From positions 1-11,219 of the forward strand of contig CACXFE010000037.1 in assembly GCA_902766855.1 (NCBI GenBank): a DNA stretch of 11,219 nucleotides, given 5' to 3'. This stretch comes from Oscillospiraceae bacterium. GTDB lineage: Bacteria; Bacillota; Clostridia; Oscillospirales; Acutalibacteraceae. The notes beneath the pieces are model-generated. The model ran no database searches, was not told the DNA's origin, and worked only from the letters and a program-made list of their open reading frames with translations. The translations under genes and the position numbers were made by a program. Below are positions 1 through 7,436 of this stretch, piece by piece. The number at the start of each line of letters is the position of its first letter. Position 1 is the first letter of the stretch.

Positions 1-143
1 GAAAAATGATTCAAGAGTTTTACCGTGACGCGGGTATCTTCCGCGGCGATAAAATCCACTTCACTCAACACGCGCACCGCCCGGGGGCTGAAATCTTCTA
101 AATTTCCGATCGGCGTGCCAACAACATACAATTTCCCGCTCAT
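1..143 (-). CDS. rsmI: 16S rRNA (cytidine1402-2'-O)-methyltransferase RsmI, N-terminal part (3' end outside window)
   Basis: Only the first 47 codons are present; the gene runs off the left edge. The translation starts MSGKLYVVGTPIGNLEDFSP and contains AAEDTRVTVKLLNHF near residues 32-46. These are the N-terminal signatures of the RsmI (YraL/YabC) tetrapyrrole-methylase-fold family, which 2'-O-methylates C1402 of 16S rRNA in the decoding centre. The ATG overlaps the stop of the upstream trmN6 by 4 bases (ATGA), and AAGGAGG lies 10 bases upstream inside trmN6, so translation is probably coupled. A trmN6-rsmI pairing is known from Firmicutes (yabB-yazA-yabC in Bacillus); here the small GIY-YIG gene yazA is absent between them. 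The identification rests on the N-terminus alone but the motif match is strong. Confidence 0.9.
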   Translation of the reverse strand, partial: MSGKLYVVGTPIGNLEDFSPRAVRVLSEVDFIAAEDTRVTVKLLNHF

Positions 144-877
144 TGGCAATGCCCCTCCTTATAATCCCCGTAAATTTCCCGCATTTCGGAAGAAAGCGCT
201 CCGCTTTCTTCCACAAAAAGGGGCGGTGCGATGCGCAACCCGCTGTGCGCGCCTTTTTTCCCTTCTGCCAGCACAAGCCACGGCTCTTCCCCCGCCCGCT
301 GGCAAACCAGCCGCAGGCGTTTTGGCTCTACACGGTATTCGTGCATCAAACCGAACAGTTCCGGTAAACGCTCCGGCCGGTGACAAAGGCAAAACCGGCC
401 GCCGGTTTGCAGCAATTTCGCCGCTGATTGCACCACATCGCGCAAAGTACAGGCCACCTCATGCCGCGCCGCTTTTTGCACTTCATCGGCATTTTGTAAC
501 CCGGCGCCCGGCGCTTTATAAGGGGGATTGCAGGTCACCAATGTACAATCCCCGAAAGGGACTTTGCCTTTCAGATCGGTCAGATCCGCGCAAAGGGCGG
601 TAAACTTGTCCACCTGATTTTCGCGGGCTGTTTGTTCCGCTAAAAACACTGCTTCCGGGCTGATGTCAATCCCACACGCCGTTTGCAGATTCCCTTCTTT
701 CAGCATCAGAAACGGAATAATGCCGCACCCGGTACCGAGATCGATCAATCGGTCATGCCGTTTTGCCGCCGCAAAATGAGCCAACAAAACCGCATCCGTG
801 CCGAAAGTATGATGCGCGGAAACACAAATCGTAAAATTTTTCCCGAGCGGTTCCCGCCGGATCAGGCTCTCGTCCAT
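140..877 (-). CDS. trmN6: TrmN6-type tRNA(Val) adenine-N6 methyltransferase (YabB/YfiC family)
   Basis: A 245-residue class I SAM-dependent methyltransferase. Motif I is DLGTGCG (residues 46-52), an acidic motif II is GIDIS (69-73), and the catalytic NPPY is at 117-120, the signature of N6-adenine or glutamine-N5 methylation. The N-terminal stretch HHTFGTDAVLLAHF (22-35) is the characteristic opening of the COG4123/TrmN6 family, which methylates A37 of tRNA1(Val) in E. coli. Bacillus YabB is the closest named relative by context. The ATG lies inside the end of cysS (16-base overlap) with a modest AAGGTG site 4 bases upstream; the stop overlaps the rsmI start by 4 bases. The family assignment is firm. 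The exact tRNA target is inferred from the family and could differ, since NPPY enzymes vary in substrate. Confidence 0.83.
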   Translation of the reverse strand: MDESLIRREPLGKNFTICVSAHHTFGTDAVLLAHFAAAKRHDRLIDLGTGCGIIPFLMLKEGNLQTACGIDISPEAVFLAEQTARENQVDKFTALCADLTDLKGKVPFGDCTLVTCNPPYKAPGAGLQNADEVQKAARHEVACTLRDVVQSAAKLLQTGGRFCLCHRPERLPELFGLMHEYRVEPKRLRLVCQRAGEEPWLVLAEGKKGAHSGLRIAPPLFVEESGALSSEMREIYGDYKEGHCQ

Positions 878-2241
878 TTTACACCTTGGGGCGTATCTTC
901 CAATAAAATGCCCATTTCTTTCAACTGATCGCGGATCGCGTCGGCCGTTTTGAAATCTTTGGCTTTTCTTGCCGCGGTGCGTTGCTCGATCAAAGCCTCG
1001 ATCTCACTGTCCAGCGCCTCTGTTTTACGGTTGTAAACCAAGCCCAACACACCGGTCAGTTGATCAAACAAATCGGCCGCGGCAGTCAATGCAACCTGCC
1101 CGGCGCCTGCCGTGATCGCGTTATTGATGTCTTTTACCAGCAAAAACACCGCCGCCAAAGCGTCCGCGGTATTCAGGTCGTCTTCCATCGCGTCCACAAA
1201 CTCTTGCCGATGGGTGGCGATCCAATCCGGCACTTCGCCGCCTTCCGGTGCGTTTTTCAGCGCAAAATCTAAATTATCGCGGCAACTGTACAACCGTTCC
1301 AGCGCGTTTTTCGCCTGCTCGATCACCTCGATCGAATAATTGATCGGACTGCGATACTGCGAAGCGATCATCATATAACGGATCGGCTCATATCCATATT
1401 GCTCCGCCACATCCCGCACGGTGAAGAAATTCCCGAGCGACTTGGACATTTTATGATTATCTACATTGATAAAGCCGTTATGCATCCAATAATGCGCAAA
1501 TTCACAGCCGTTGGCCGCCTCGCTCTGCGCGATTTCATTTTCATGATGCGGGAAAATCAGATCCAATCCCCCGCAATGAATATCAATGGTTTTTCCGAGA
1601 TACCGGCAGGCCATGGCGGAGCATTCGATATGCCAGCCGGGCCTTCCTTTTCCCCAAGGCGACTCCCAAGATGGCTCGCCGGGTTTCGCGCCTTTCCACA
1701 GGCAGAAATCCATGGGATCTTCCTTGATTTCGGTCACATCAATGCGGGCACCCGCCTCCAGATCTTCCAGCGGTTGGTGGGAAAGTTTCCCATATCCTGC
1801 AAACTTTTTCGCCCGATAATACACATCTCCGCCCGATTCATACGCATACCCTTTTTCCATCAGCGCCGAAATGATCTCCTCAATTTGGCGGATATTCTCG
1901 GTTGCCCGGGGATTCACGGTGGCTTTTCCCACATTCAGTCCCGTTGCGTCCGTCCAAAACTCTTTGATATATCGTTCCGCCACCTCGGGCACCGTGGTGC
2001 CTTCCTCATTGGCACGGCGAATCAGTTTGTCGTCAATATCGGTGAAATTCTGCACAAACTCCACCCGATAGCCGCGCCATTCAAAATAGCGGCGCAAAAC
2101 ATCAAACACACACAGCGGGCGGGCGTTCCCGATATGGATATAGTTATAAACCGTAGGGCCGCAGGCGTATATTTTAACCTCGCCCTCGGTGATCGGTTTG
2201 AATTCATCTTTTTGCCGCGTCAGCGTATTAAATATTTTCAT
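862..2241 (-). CDS. cysS: Cysteinyl-tRNA synthetase
   Basis: A class Ia aminoacyl-tRNA synthetase of 459 residues, the usual length (about 460), that charges tRNA(Cys) with cysteine in the cytoplasm. HIGN is at residues 36-39 and KMSKS at 264-268. The four zinc ligands that select cysteine are visible as C27 (ACGPT), C207 (GWHIECS), H232 and E236 (FPHHENE). The C-terminal part carries the DALR-type anticodon-binding helical region. An in-frame GTG/ATG extension to 2289 exists, but the start at 2241 (MKIFNTLT) matches the family N-terminus and has GGAGGA 8-9 bases upstream. This start lies 14 bases inside cysE, so the two cysteine genes are translationally linked. The cysE-cysS pairing is common in Firmicutes and joins cysteine synthesis to its use. 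The 3' end overlaps trmN6 by 16 bases. Confidence 0.97.
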   Translation of the reverse strand: MKIFNTLTRQKDEFKPITEGEVKIYACGPTVYNYIHIGNARPLCVFDVLRRYFEWRGYRVEFVQNFTDIDDKLIRRANEEGTTVPEVAERYIKEFWTDATGLNVGKATVNPRATENIRQIEEIISALMEKGYAYESGGDVYYRAKKFAGYGKLSHQPLEDLEAGARIDVTEIKEDPMDFCLWKGAKPGEPSWESPWGKGRPGWHIECSAMACRYLGKTIDIHCGGLDLIFPHHENEIAQSEAANGCEFAHYWMHNGFINVDNHKMSKSLGNFFTVRDVAEQYGYEPIRYMMIASQYRSPINYSIEVIEQAKNALERLYSCRDNLDFALKNAPEGGEVPDWIATHRQEFVDAMEDDLNTADALAAVFLLVKDINNAITAGAGQVALTAAADLFDQLTGVLGLVYNRKTEALDSEIEALIEQRTAARKAKDFKTADAIRDQLKEMGILLEDTPQGVKWTRA

Positions 2242-2887
2242 CGTGATTTTCCTCCAGCCTTCCAAGCAGTGTTTCCAATTCCGCCACACGGCGTTCCAAG
2301 CATTCCATTTTCAGTTTCACGGGATCCGGTACATGGATCTGATCAAGATCTTTGGTGCAATCCACGCGTTTCCCGTCTGTTTTGACCACACGCGCAGGTA
2401 CCCCCACAGCCGTGGAGTTCGGCGGTACTTCCTCTAAAACCACCGCGCCCGCGGCGATCAAAGCATGATCCCCGATTTTGAACGGGCCCAACACCTTCGC
2501 GCCCGCGCCGATCATCACCCCGTTGCCGATGGTGGGGTGACGCTTGCCGCTGTCTTTCCCGGTGCCGCCCAAAGTAACGCCCTGGTAAATCAGCACATCA
2601 TCCCCGATCTCGGTTGTTTCCCCGATCACCACGCCGGTGCCGTGATCAATGACAAAACGGCGCCCGATTTTGGCCCCCGGGTGAATTTCGATGCCGGTCT
2701 TCCGTGCGGCGCGCTGGGAAACCCATCTGGCCAAAAACAACAGCCGATGTTCATAATAAAAGTGTGCGCGGCGATACATTCTCACCGCTTTTAAGCCCGG
2801 ATAAAGCAACAGGACTTCCAAAAAACTTCTCGCCGCGGGATCGCGCTCCCGCACCGCGCCTACATCCTCACGAAGTCGCTTAAACAC
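2228..2887 (-). CDS. cysE: Serine O-acetyltransferase
   Basis: A 219-residue left-handed beta-helix (hexapeptide repeat) acyltransferase that makes O-acetylserine from serine and acetyl-CoA, the first committed step of cysteine synthesis. An N-terminal helical region (about 1-65) is followed by hexapeptide repeats from IHPGAKIG (68-75). The catalytic Asp-His pair is seen as D81-H82 (IDHGTG), and the second conserved His is H117 in KRHP. VTLGGTG (104-110) and GVMIGAGAKVLG are signature stretches of the CysE family. The last 30 or so residues are charged and leucine-spaced and may form a short coiled coil. It begins with GTG; AGGGGG lies 7 bases upstream in the 21-base gap after pgsA. No cysteine synthase gene is in the window. 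Start codon less certain than identity. Confidence 0.93.
   Translation of the reverse strand: MFKRLREDVGAVRERDPAARSFLEVLLLYPGLKAVRMYRRAHFYYEHRLLFLARWVSQRAARKTGIEIHPGAKIGRRFVIDHGTGVVIGETTEIGDDVLIYQGVTLGGTGKDSGKRHPTIGNGVMIGAGAKVLGPFKIGDHALIAAGAVVLEEVPPNSTAVGVPARVVKTDGKRVDCTKDLDQIHVPDPVKLKMECLERRVAELETLLGRLEENHDENI
2250..2255 (-). promoter_or_regulatory. Ribosome binding site of cysS, inside cysE
   Basis: GGAGGA on the minus strand ends 8 bases before the ATG at 2241. It lies within the last codons of cysE and decides the cysS start in favour of 2241 over the longer in-frame extension to 2289. Confidence 0.75.
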
Positions 2888-2908
2888 TGTAAAACCCCCT
2901 GCTGTTTT

Positions 2909-3490
2909 CTACTTATCGGGATCCACCACTTCTTTAGCGGAAAACAGATAAATCGCCCCTGATACAATACATAATACGGCGGAAATCCAGAAAAGGATAC
3001 TGATCGTGATGTCACAGATCTGTACAAAGAGCGGCGCTGTTAAGCCGAAATCCTTGATCACCGCGTATGCCGCCAAGGCAAAAATGATGCCTGCCATCTG
3101 GCTGACGGTTTTGCACTTTCCCCACATATTCGCCGCAATAACTTTGCCGCCCGAAGATACCGCTACCAAACGAAGGGAAGACACCAAGAATTCCCGGAAC
3201 AGCACAATAAACGCGATCCAGGTCACCTGCCAACCGATCCCCATTTGAATAAAGCCGAGGAAAGCGGCCGTTGTCAGCATTTTATCCGCCAATGGATCGA
3301 GAAACTTTCCGAAATTGGTTACCAAATGGTATTTTCGCGCCAATTTCCCGTCGATCAGATCGGTCAAGGAAGCAACGATAAACAAAAGCAGCGCCACCGT
3401 ATAATGATACGGAAACTCGATCATCAATGCCGCCATAAAAATCGGCGTCATGATAATACGGGTGATTGTTAATTTATTTGGTATATTCAT
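2909..3490 (-). CDS. pgsA: CDP-diacylglycerol-glycerol-3-phosphate 3-phosphatidyltransferase
   Basis: An integral membrane phospholipid synthase of 193 residues that condenses CDP-diacylglycerol with glycerol-3-phosphate to phosphatidylglycerophosphate, the precursor of phosphatidylglycerol and cardiolipin. The CDP-alcohol phosphatidyltransferase motif is complete: D44, D47-G48, A51-R52, G61, D65 and D69 (DxxDGxxARx8GxxxDxxxD). N-terminal MNIPNKLTITRI is typical for PgsA. Several hydrophobic segments fit about five or six membrane spans, for example around 12-25, 31-45, 90-110, 130-145 and 155-185. The ATG overlaps the rimO stop by 4 bases (ATGA) and has GGGGAG 8 bases upstream. The rimO-pgsA order is common in Firmicutes. 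A cinA gene, often found between pgsA and recA in relatives, is not seen here. Confidence 0.94.
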   Translation of the reverse strand: MNIPNKLTITRIIMTPIFMAALMIEFPYHYTVALLLFIVASLTDLIDGKLARKYHLVTNFGKFLDPLADKMLTTAAFLGFIQMGIGWQVTWIAFIVLFREFLVSSLRLVAVSSGGKVIAANMWGKCKTVSQMAGIIFALAAYAVIKDFGLTAPLFVQICDITISILFWISAVLCIVSGAIYLFSAKEVVDPDK

Positions 3491-4812
3491 TCTGTCATCT
3501 CCCCTAACAAATCATAATCCAAACAATCGTTTATCTGAACGGTGACAAACTCCCCGATCTTCAAAGGCCGATGCGCCATGAAAAAAATCTTGCCGTCCAC
3601 CTCGGGGGCATCGGCGGGCGTTCTGCCGTAATAACACTTGATATAATCGTCCCATCCCTCGATCAGCACTTCGGTCACACTGCCGATTTTTTGCTCGTTT
3701 TTTTCGGCGGCAATGGTCATTTGCAGTTCCATAATGTTTTCCATCCGATCCACTTTGACCTGCTCTTCGATCTGATCCGTAAAGCCGGCGGCAACCGTGT
3801 CTTCCTCTGCGGAATAGGCGAAGCAACCCAACCTGTCAAACCGCGTTTCTTTCACAAAATCCGCCAATTCACAGAATTGTTCTTCGGTTTCCCCCGGAAA
3901 CCCTGTGATCAGCGTGGTGCGCACGGTGACGCCCGGGATCCGCCGCCGGATCTTGTCGATCAACGCCCGAAGCGTCTCCGCGTTTCCCTGCCGGTTCATC
4001 CGCTTTAAAATGGAGGCGTTTACATGTTGCAGCGGAATATCAAAGTATTTCACCAATTTTTCTTCTTCCGCCACCGTGTCCAGCAATTCCTCGGTAATGC
4101 GATCGGGATAAGTATACAGCGTGCGGATCCAGTGCAGCCCTTCGATGCGGCAAAGCCTGCGCAGCAATTCCGCCAACATGGGTTTCCCGTACAAATCTTC
4201 CCCGTAAGCGGTGGTATCCTGCGCAACCACAGTCAGTTCTTTCACACCGCCCGCGGCAAGCCGCTCGGCTTCCGCCACGCAACTTTCCAATGTACGGCTG
4301 CGCATCCGCCCGCGAATTTTCGGGATCGCGCAATAGGTACAGGCATGGTCGCACCCGTCGGCAATTTTTAAATAGGTGCTGAACGGTACGCCCCCGAGGA
4401 TCCGCTTGCCATTCAGCGGCAGATCGTTTTTTGCGCCGAAACGGTTGGCAAATTTTCCCTGCAAAGCATCCTGCACGATCTTGTCGATCTGCCCGTTTGC
4501 CCCGATCCCGATGCAGACATCCACTTCCGGGATCTCCTCGGTCACATCGTTTTGATAACGCTCTGCCAGACAGCCCGTTACGATCAGCGCCCGGCAACGC
4601 CCTGCCTGTTTATACGCCGCCGCTTCTAAAATATTCTCGATCGCCTCTTTTTTCGCATCTTCGATAAAGCCGCAGGTATTGATGATGATGACATCCGCCT
4701 CAGCCTCTTCCGATACGATTTCAAACCCCGCTTCCCGCAAGGTCCAAAGCATCTGCTCGGCATCTACCTGATTTTTCGGGCATCCAAGCGATACCATACT
4801 GATTTTCGCCAT
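3487..4812 (-). CDS. rimO: Ribosomal protein S12 methylthiotransferase
   Basis: A radical-SAM methylthiotransferase of 441 residues, the normal length. RimO adds a methylthio group to the beta carbon of a conserved aspartate in ribosomal protein S12. The N-terminal UPF0004 domain shows its three cluster-binding cysteines C11 (SLGCPKN), C47 (NTCGF) and C81 (TGCLAE). The radical-SAM CxxxCxxC triad is C154, C158, C161 (GCDHACTYC). A C-terminal TRAM domain follows (about 375-441), with the APEVDGKI stretch. SLGCPKN and the short TRAM region separate it from MiaB and MtaB. The ATG directly follows the recX stop (TAGATG), with GAGGAA 6 bases upstream within recX, so coupling to recX translation is expected. 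Confidence 0.96.
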   Translation of the reverse strand: MAKISMVSLGCPKNQVDAEQMLWTLREAGFEIVSEEAEADVIIINTCGFIEDAKKEAIENILEAAAYKQAGRCRALIVTGCLAERYQNDVTEEIPEVDVCIGIGANGQIDKIVQDALQGKFANRFGAKNDLPLNGKRILGGVPFSTYLKIADGCDHACTYCAIPKIRGRMRSRTLESCVAEAERLAAGGVKELTVVAQDTTAYGEDLYGKPMLAELLRRLCRIEGLHWIRTLYTYPDRITEELLDTVAEEEKLVKYFDIPLQHVNASILKRMNRQGNAETLRALIDKIRRRIPGVTVRTTLITGFPGETEEQFCELADFVKETRFDRLGCFAYSAEEDTVAAGFTDQIEEQVKVDRMENIMELQMTIAAEKNEQKIGSVTEVLIEGWDDYIKCYYGRTPADAPEVDGKIFFMAHRPLKIGEFVTVQINDCLDYDLLGEMTE

Positions 4813-5442
4813 CTAAAATTCCTCGCTGTTTTCCAGTTCCTCACTGTATTTTTTCAAAGCCTCGCGCACCGCACCGAAAGAAAACCCTTTGCGTACCAGC
4901 GCGGCATAGACCCGCTGTACCCCGTTTTCTTCTTCCAATTTGCGGGCATATTTTTTTTCGATCAAAAGCCGGATCTGCTCGCTTTCATCGGTCTCCCATG
5001 CGTCAGTCTGTTCTTTGGCCAAGGCATACGGCACGCCCTTTTCCAACATTTTGGCGATTGCCTGCCGCTTGGAAAAGCCCGCTTCGCGGCAGCGCTCGGA
5101 AAAATGCTCGGCAAACCGCCTGTCATCCAATAATTCCAGTTCTTTCAGCCGCGCGATCACCGCCGCACTGACGCGCTCATCAAACCCGGCGGTCAACAAT
5201 TTGCGATAAAGGCCCTTTTCGGTGCGATCCGCCCGGTCAAGATACCAAAGCGCACGGGATTTCGCCCGCCGATACGCCGAATCCCACTGCATTTCTTCCA
5301 GTGCTTTTTCATCCGGCATACTGCCCGGGCGCAAAGCATTTTCTTTGCAAGTGTCCCGATCCAGCAGCAGTTCTTCCCCGTTCTCAAAAATCACTTTCTC
5401 CAAATGTTTCTTCTGTGTTCTGATTTCGGTGATCCGCATCAT
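4813..5442 (-). CDS. recX: Regulatory protein RecX
   Basis: A 209-residue all-helical protein directly downstream of recA. RecX proteins bind RecA filaments and limit or adjust their activity. The family core is seen in AKSRALWYLDRADRTEKGL (60-78) continuing to KLLTAGF (81-87), then LDDRRFAEHF and the second and third helical repeats (GFSKRQAI, KGFSFGAVREAL). A charged N-terminal part of about 55 residues precedes the core, as in Firmicute homologues. The ATG pair at 5442 and 5439 overlaps the recA stop by 4 bases. GAAGA abuts the first ATG with no spacing, so there is no convincing independent ribosome binding site, and expression probably depends on ribosomes finishing recA. The overlap with recA strongly supports the assignment. 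Confidence 0.9.
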   Translation of the reverse strand: MMRITEIRTQKKHLEKVIFENGEELLLDRDTCKENALRPGSMPDEKALEEMQWDSAYRRAKSRALWYLDRADRTEKGLYRKLLTAGFDERVSAAVIARLKELELLDDRRFAEHFSERCREAGFSKRQAIAKMLEKGVPYALAKEQTDAWETDESEQIRLLIEKKYARKLEEENGVQRVYAALVRKGFSFGAVREALKKYSEELENSEEF

Positions 5443-6584
5443 TCTTCAACCGCAATATCAATATCCACATGCTTATGCGGCCGTGCTTCGGCGGCGGGCA
5501 GGTCTTCCCCTTCCGCTTCCGGTTCGGTTGCCAGCACGACACCGGGCTCTTTTTCCATCAGAATATCCATCAGTTTGCCTTCGATCTCATTGGCCAGTTC
5601 CTGATTATCTTCAAACAGTTGTTTCACATTATCGCGGCCTTGACCGAGGCGCAAATCGCCATAATAGAACCAGGCGCCCGATTTCTTGATCAGCCCGGTT
5701 TCCACACCGGCGTCCACAATTTCGCCGACATGCGAAATCCCTTTGCCGAACATAATATCAAATTCCGCCGTTTTGAAGGGCGGCGCCACTTTGTTCTTGA
5801 CCACCTTCACTTTGGTGCGGTTGCCCACGGTTTCGCTCCCGTCTTTGATCGGCTCGCCTTTGCGCACATCCAGGCGCACGCTGGCATAAAACTTCAATGC
5901 CCTGCCGCCGGTGGTGGTTTCGGGATTCCCATACATCACGCCGATTTTTTCACGCAGTTGGTTGATAAAGATGGCGGCGCAATCGGTTTTGGCCAAAGCC
6001 CCGGTCATTTTACGCAGCGCCTGCGACATCAGCCGCGCCAACTGCCCGACATGAGAATCGCCCATTTCGCCCTCAATTTCAGCCTTTGTTACCAAAGCGG
6101 CCACCGAGTCGATAACGATAATGTCGATCGCGCCCGACCGCACCAGGGCTTCCGCGATCTGCAACGCTTGCTCTCCCGAATCCGGCTGGGAAACAAGCAG
6201 GCTGTCAATATCCACGCCGAGATGAGCGGCATAGACCGGATCCAGCGCATGCTCTACATCAATAAAAGCCGCTGTTCCGCCTGCCTTTTGCGCTTCCGCT
6301 ACACAGTGCAGCGCCACCGTGGTTTTCCCGGAAGATTCCGGCCCGTAGATCTCCACGATTCTGCCGCGCGGGATCCCCCCGATGCCGAGCGCCAGATTCA
6401 GCGTAAGCGAACCGGTGCTGATATGTTCCACATTCATGGCAACATTTTCGCCCAGTCGCATAACCGCGCCTTTTCCGAATTGCTTTTCAATTTGATCCAT
6501 GGCGGTTTTCAGCGCCTTGGCTTTCCCCTCTTCCGTGGTTTCTTTTATGGGAGATTTCAACTGCGTCTTTTGTGCCATTTTCAT
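5439..6584 (-). CDS. recA: Recombinase RecA
   Basis: DNA strand-exchange ATPase for homologous recombination and the coprotease for LexA. Walker A is GPESSGKTT (81-89), catalytic Glu is E111 in DVEHALDP, and Walker B is IIVIDSVAAL (155-164). The DNA-binding loops include EGEMGDSHVG and NPETTTGGRALKF, and the C-terminal tail is acidic (ends IAVEE). The ORF encodes 381 residues and has an N-terminal extension of about 13 residues compared with E. coli RecA. Two starts are possible: ATG at 6584, or ATG at 6578 (MAQKTQ), which has better spacing from AAAGGA. It begins only 9 bases after the prmC stop, so it has no intergenic promoter; no GAAC-N4-GTTC LexA-type box was seen in prmC. The stop overlaps recX. 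Confidence 0.98.
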   Translation of the reverse strand: MKMAQKTQLKSPIKETTEEGKAKALKTAMDQIEKQFGKGAVMRLGENVAMNVEHISTGSLTLNLALGIGGIPRGRIVEIYGPESSGKTTVALHCVAEAQKAGGTAAFIDVEHALDPVYAAHLGVDIDSLLVSQPDSGEQALQIAEALVRSGAIDIIVIDSVAALVTKAEIEGEMGDSHVGQLARLMSQALRKMTGALAKTDCAAIFINQLREKIGVMYGNPETTTGGRALKFYASVRLDVRKGEPIKDGSETVGNRTKVKVVKNKVAPPFKTAEFDIMFGKGISHVGEIVDAGVETGLIKKSGAWFYYGDLRLGQGRDNVKQLFEDNQELANEIEGKLMDILMEKEPGVVLATEPEAEGEDLPAAEARPHKHVDIDIAVEE

Positions 6585-6587
6585 TTT

Positions 6588-6593
6588 TCCTTT
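6588..6593 (-). promoter_or_regulatory. Ribosome binding site of recA
   Basis: AAAGGA on the minus strand, in the 9-base gap between the prmC stop and the first recA ATG. It is 3 bases from the ATG at 6584 and 9 bases from the ATG at 6578. The spacing favours the second start, but the reading frame is the same. Confidence 0.55.
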
Positions 6594-7436
6594 CTATTTT
6601 GAAGTTGCGAATACCGCTCGTTTGATTCCGTTCAAATCTTCTTTGGTCCCGATGTCGGAAAATCCCGCTTCCCGCATCAAATCCGTGACCGCGGCGCTTT
6701 GTTTGGCGCCGACCTCGAAAATCAGCATTCCGCCCGGCGCCAGACTGCCGGCATATCCCGCCAGAATCGCGCGGTAGAAATCCAACCCGTCTTCCCCGCC
6801 GAAAAAGGCGGTTTCCGGCTCAAATGCCGTTTCGGGCGACATAATTTCCTTTTCCCCGGCCGCCACATACGGCGGATTACTCACGATCAGATCAAAGCAC
6901 TGATCCGCGGCCGTCTTTTCCATCACATCTCCCGCCAGCGCCCGGGCGTTTTCCGCTCCGTTTTTCTCGATATTCTGTGCTGAATATCGCATGGCTTCCG
7001 GGTATTTTTCCACCAGAAGAACCTCTGCTTGCGGACATTCTTTGGCAATAGCAATGCCGATACAGCCGCTTCCTGCGCAAAGATCCAATACCCGCGGGGC
7101 TTCTTTCCCCTTTAAAAAGTCAAGGCATTTTTCCACCACGCATTCCGTATCCGCCCGCGGCGCCAAAACCCCGGGGCCTACGGCAAACGGATACCCGTAA
7201 AACCACCACTCGCCCAAAATATACTGTAAGGGGTAATGGATTTCTCTTTGCCGCAAAATCGCCGTCAGATTATTCTGTGCAAAGGGGGATAGTTGCTCGT
7301 TATAGCGCGTCAGGATCTGCATATTGGTCATCCCGGTGACATGGCGAAGAATGTGCTTGGCTTCGGTCACATATTCTTCGATCCCGGCGGCCGCTAATGT
7401 TTTTTTCGTGTGTTGATAGGCTTCAAATATCGTCAT
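6594..7436 (-). CDS. prmC: Peptide chain release factor N5-glutamine methyltransferase
   Basis: SAM-dependent methyltransferase that methylates the glutamine of the GGQ motif in release factors RF1/RF2, improving termination. With the start at 7436 it has 280 residues, the usual length. A helical N-terminal substrate-binding domain (about 1-75) precedes the family stretch APRADTE (92-98), the SAM motif DLCAGSGCIGI (118-128) and the catalytic NPPY (187-190). The open frame extends to 7538, but the extra 34 residues are basic, overlap the DUF1385 coding end and do not resemble the family; MTIFEAYQ fits. The start lies 14 bases inside the DUF1385 gene. The only Shine-Dalgarno-like run (GAGGA) is 14 bases away, so coupling is likely. 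prfA, the usual downstream partner and source of the RF1 substrate, is not adjacent; recA follows instead. Confidence 0.95.
   Translation of the reverse strand: MTIFEAYQHTKKTLAAAGIEEYVTEAKHILRHVTGMTNMQILTRYNEQLSPFAQNNLTAILRQREIHYPLQYILGEWWFYGYPFAVGPGVLAPRADTECVVEKCLDFLKGKEAPRVLDLCAGSGCIGIAIAKECPQAEVLLVEKYPEAMRYSAQNIEKNGAENARALAGDVMEKTAADQCFDLIVSNPPYVAAGEKEIMSPETAFEPETAFFGGEDGLDFYRAILAGYAGSLAPGGMLIFEVGAKQSAAVTDLMREAGFSDIGTKEDLNGIKRAVFATSK

Noticed and set aside
25..603. 192-codon open frame on the plus strand opposite rsmI and trmN6
   Set aside because: It is antisense to two recognisable methyltransferase genes, with low-complexity Arg/Pro/Ala composition and no domain.
2242..2289. 16-residue N-terminal extension of CysS
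   Set aside because: It lies within cysE coding sequence; the GGAGGA site and family N-terminus support the start at 2241.
1399..2385. 328-codon open frame on the plus strand opposite cysS and the end of cysE
   Set aside because: It is fully antisense to conserved genes, with shadow-type composition and no family motifs.
5469..6602. 377-codon open frame on the plus strand opposite recA
   Set aside because: It lies entirely antisense to an unmistakable recA. The protein is rich in Phe, His, Arg and Gln with no recognisable domain, as expected from the complement of a GC-rich-third-position gene. No convincing ribosome site was seen.
6612..6640. Possible recA promoter at the end of prmC (TTGAAC, 16 bases, TATTCG on the minus strand)
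   Set aside because: The -10 element matches the consensus at only three of six positions and lies in coding sequence, so it is not better than chance.
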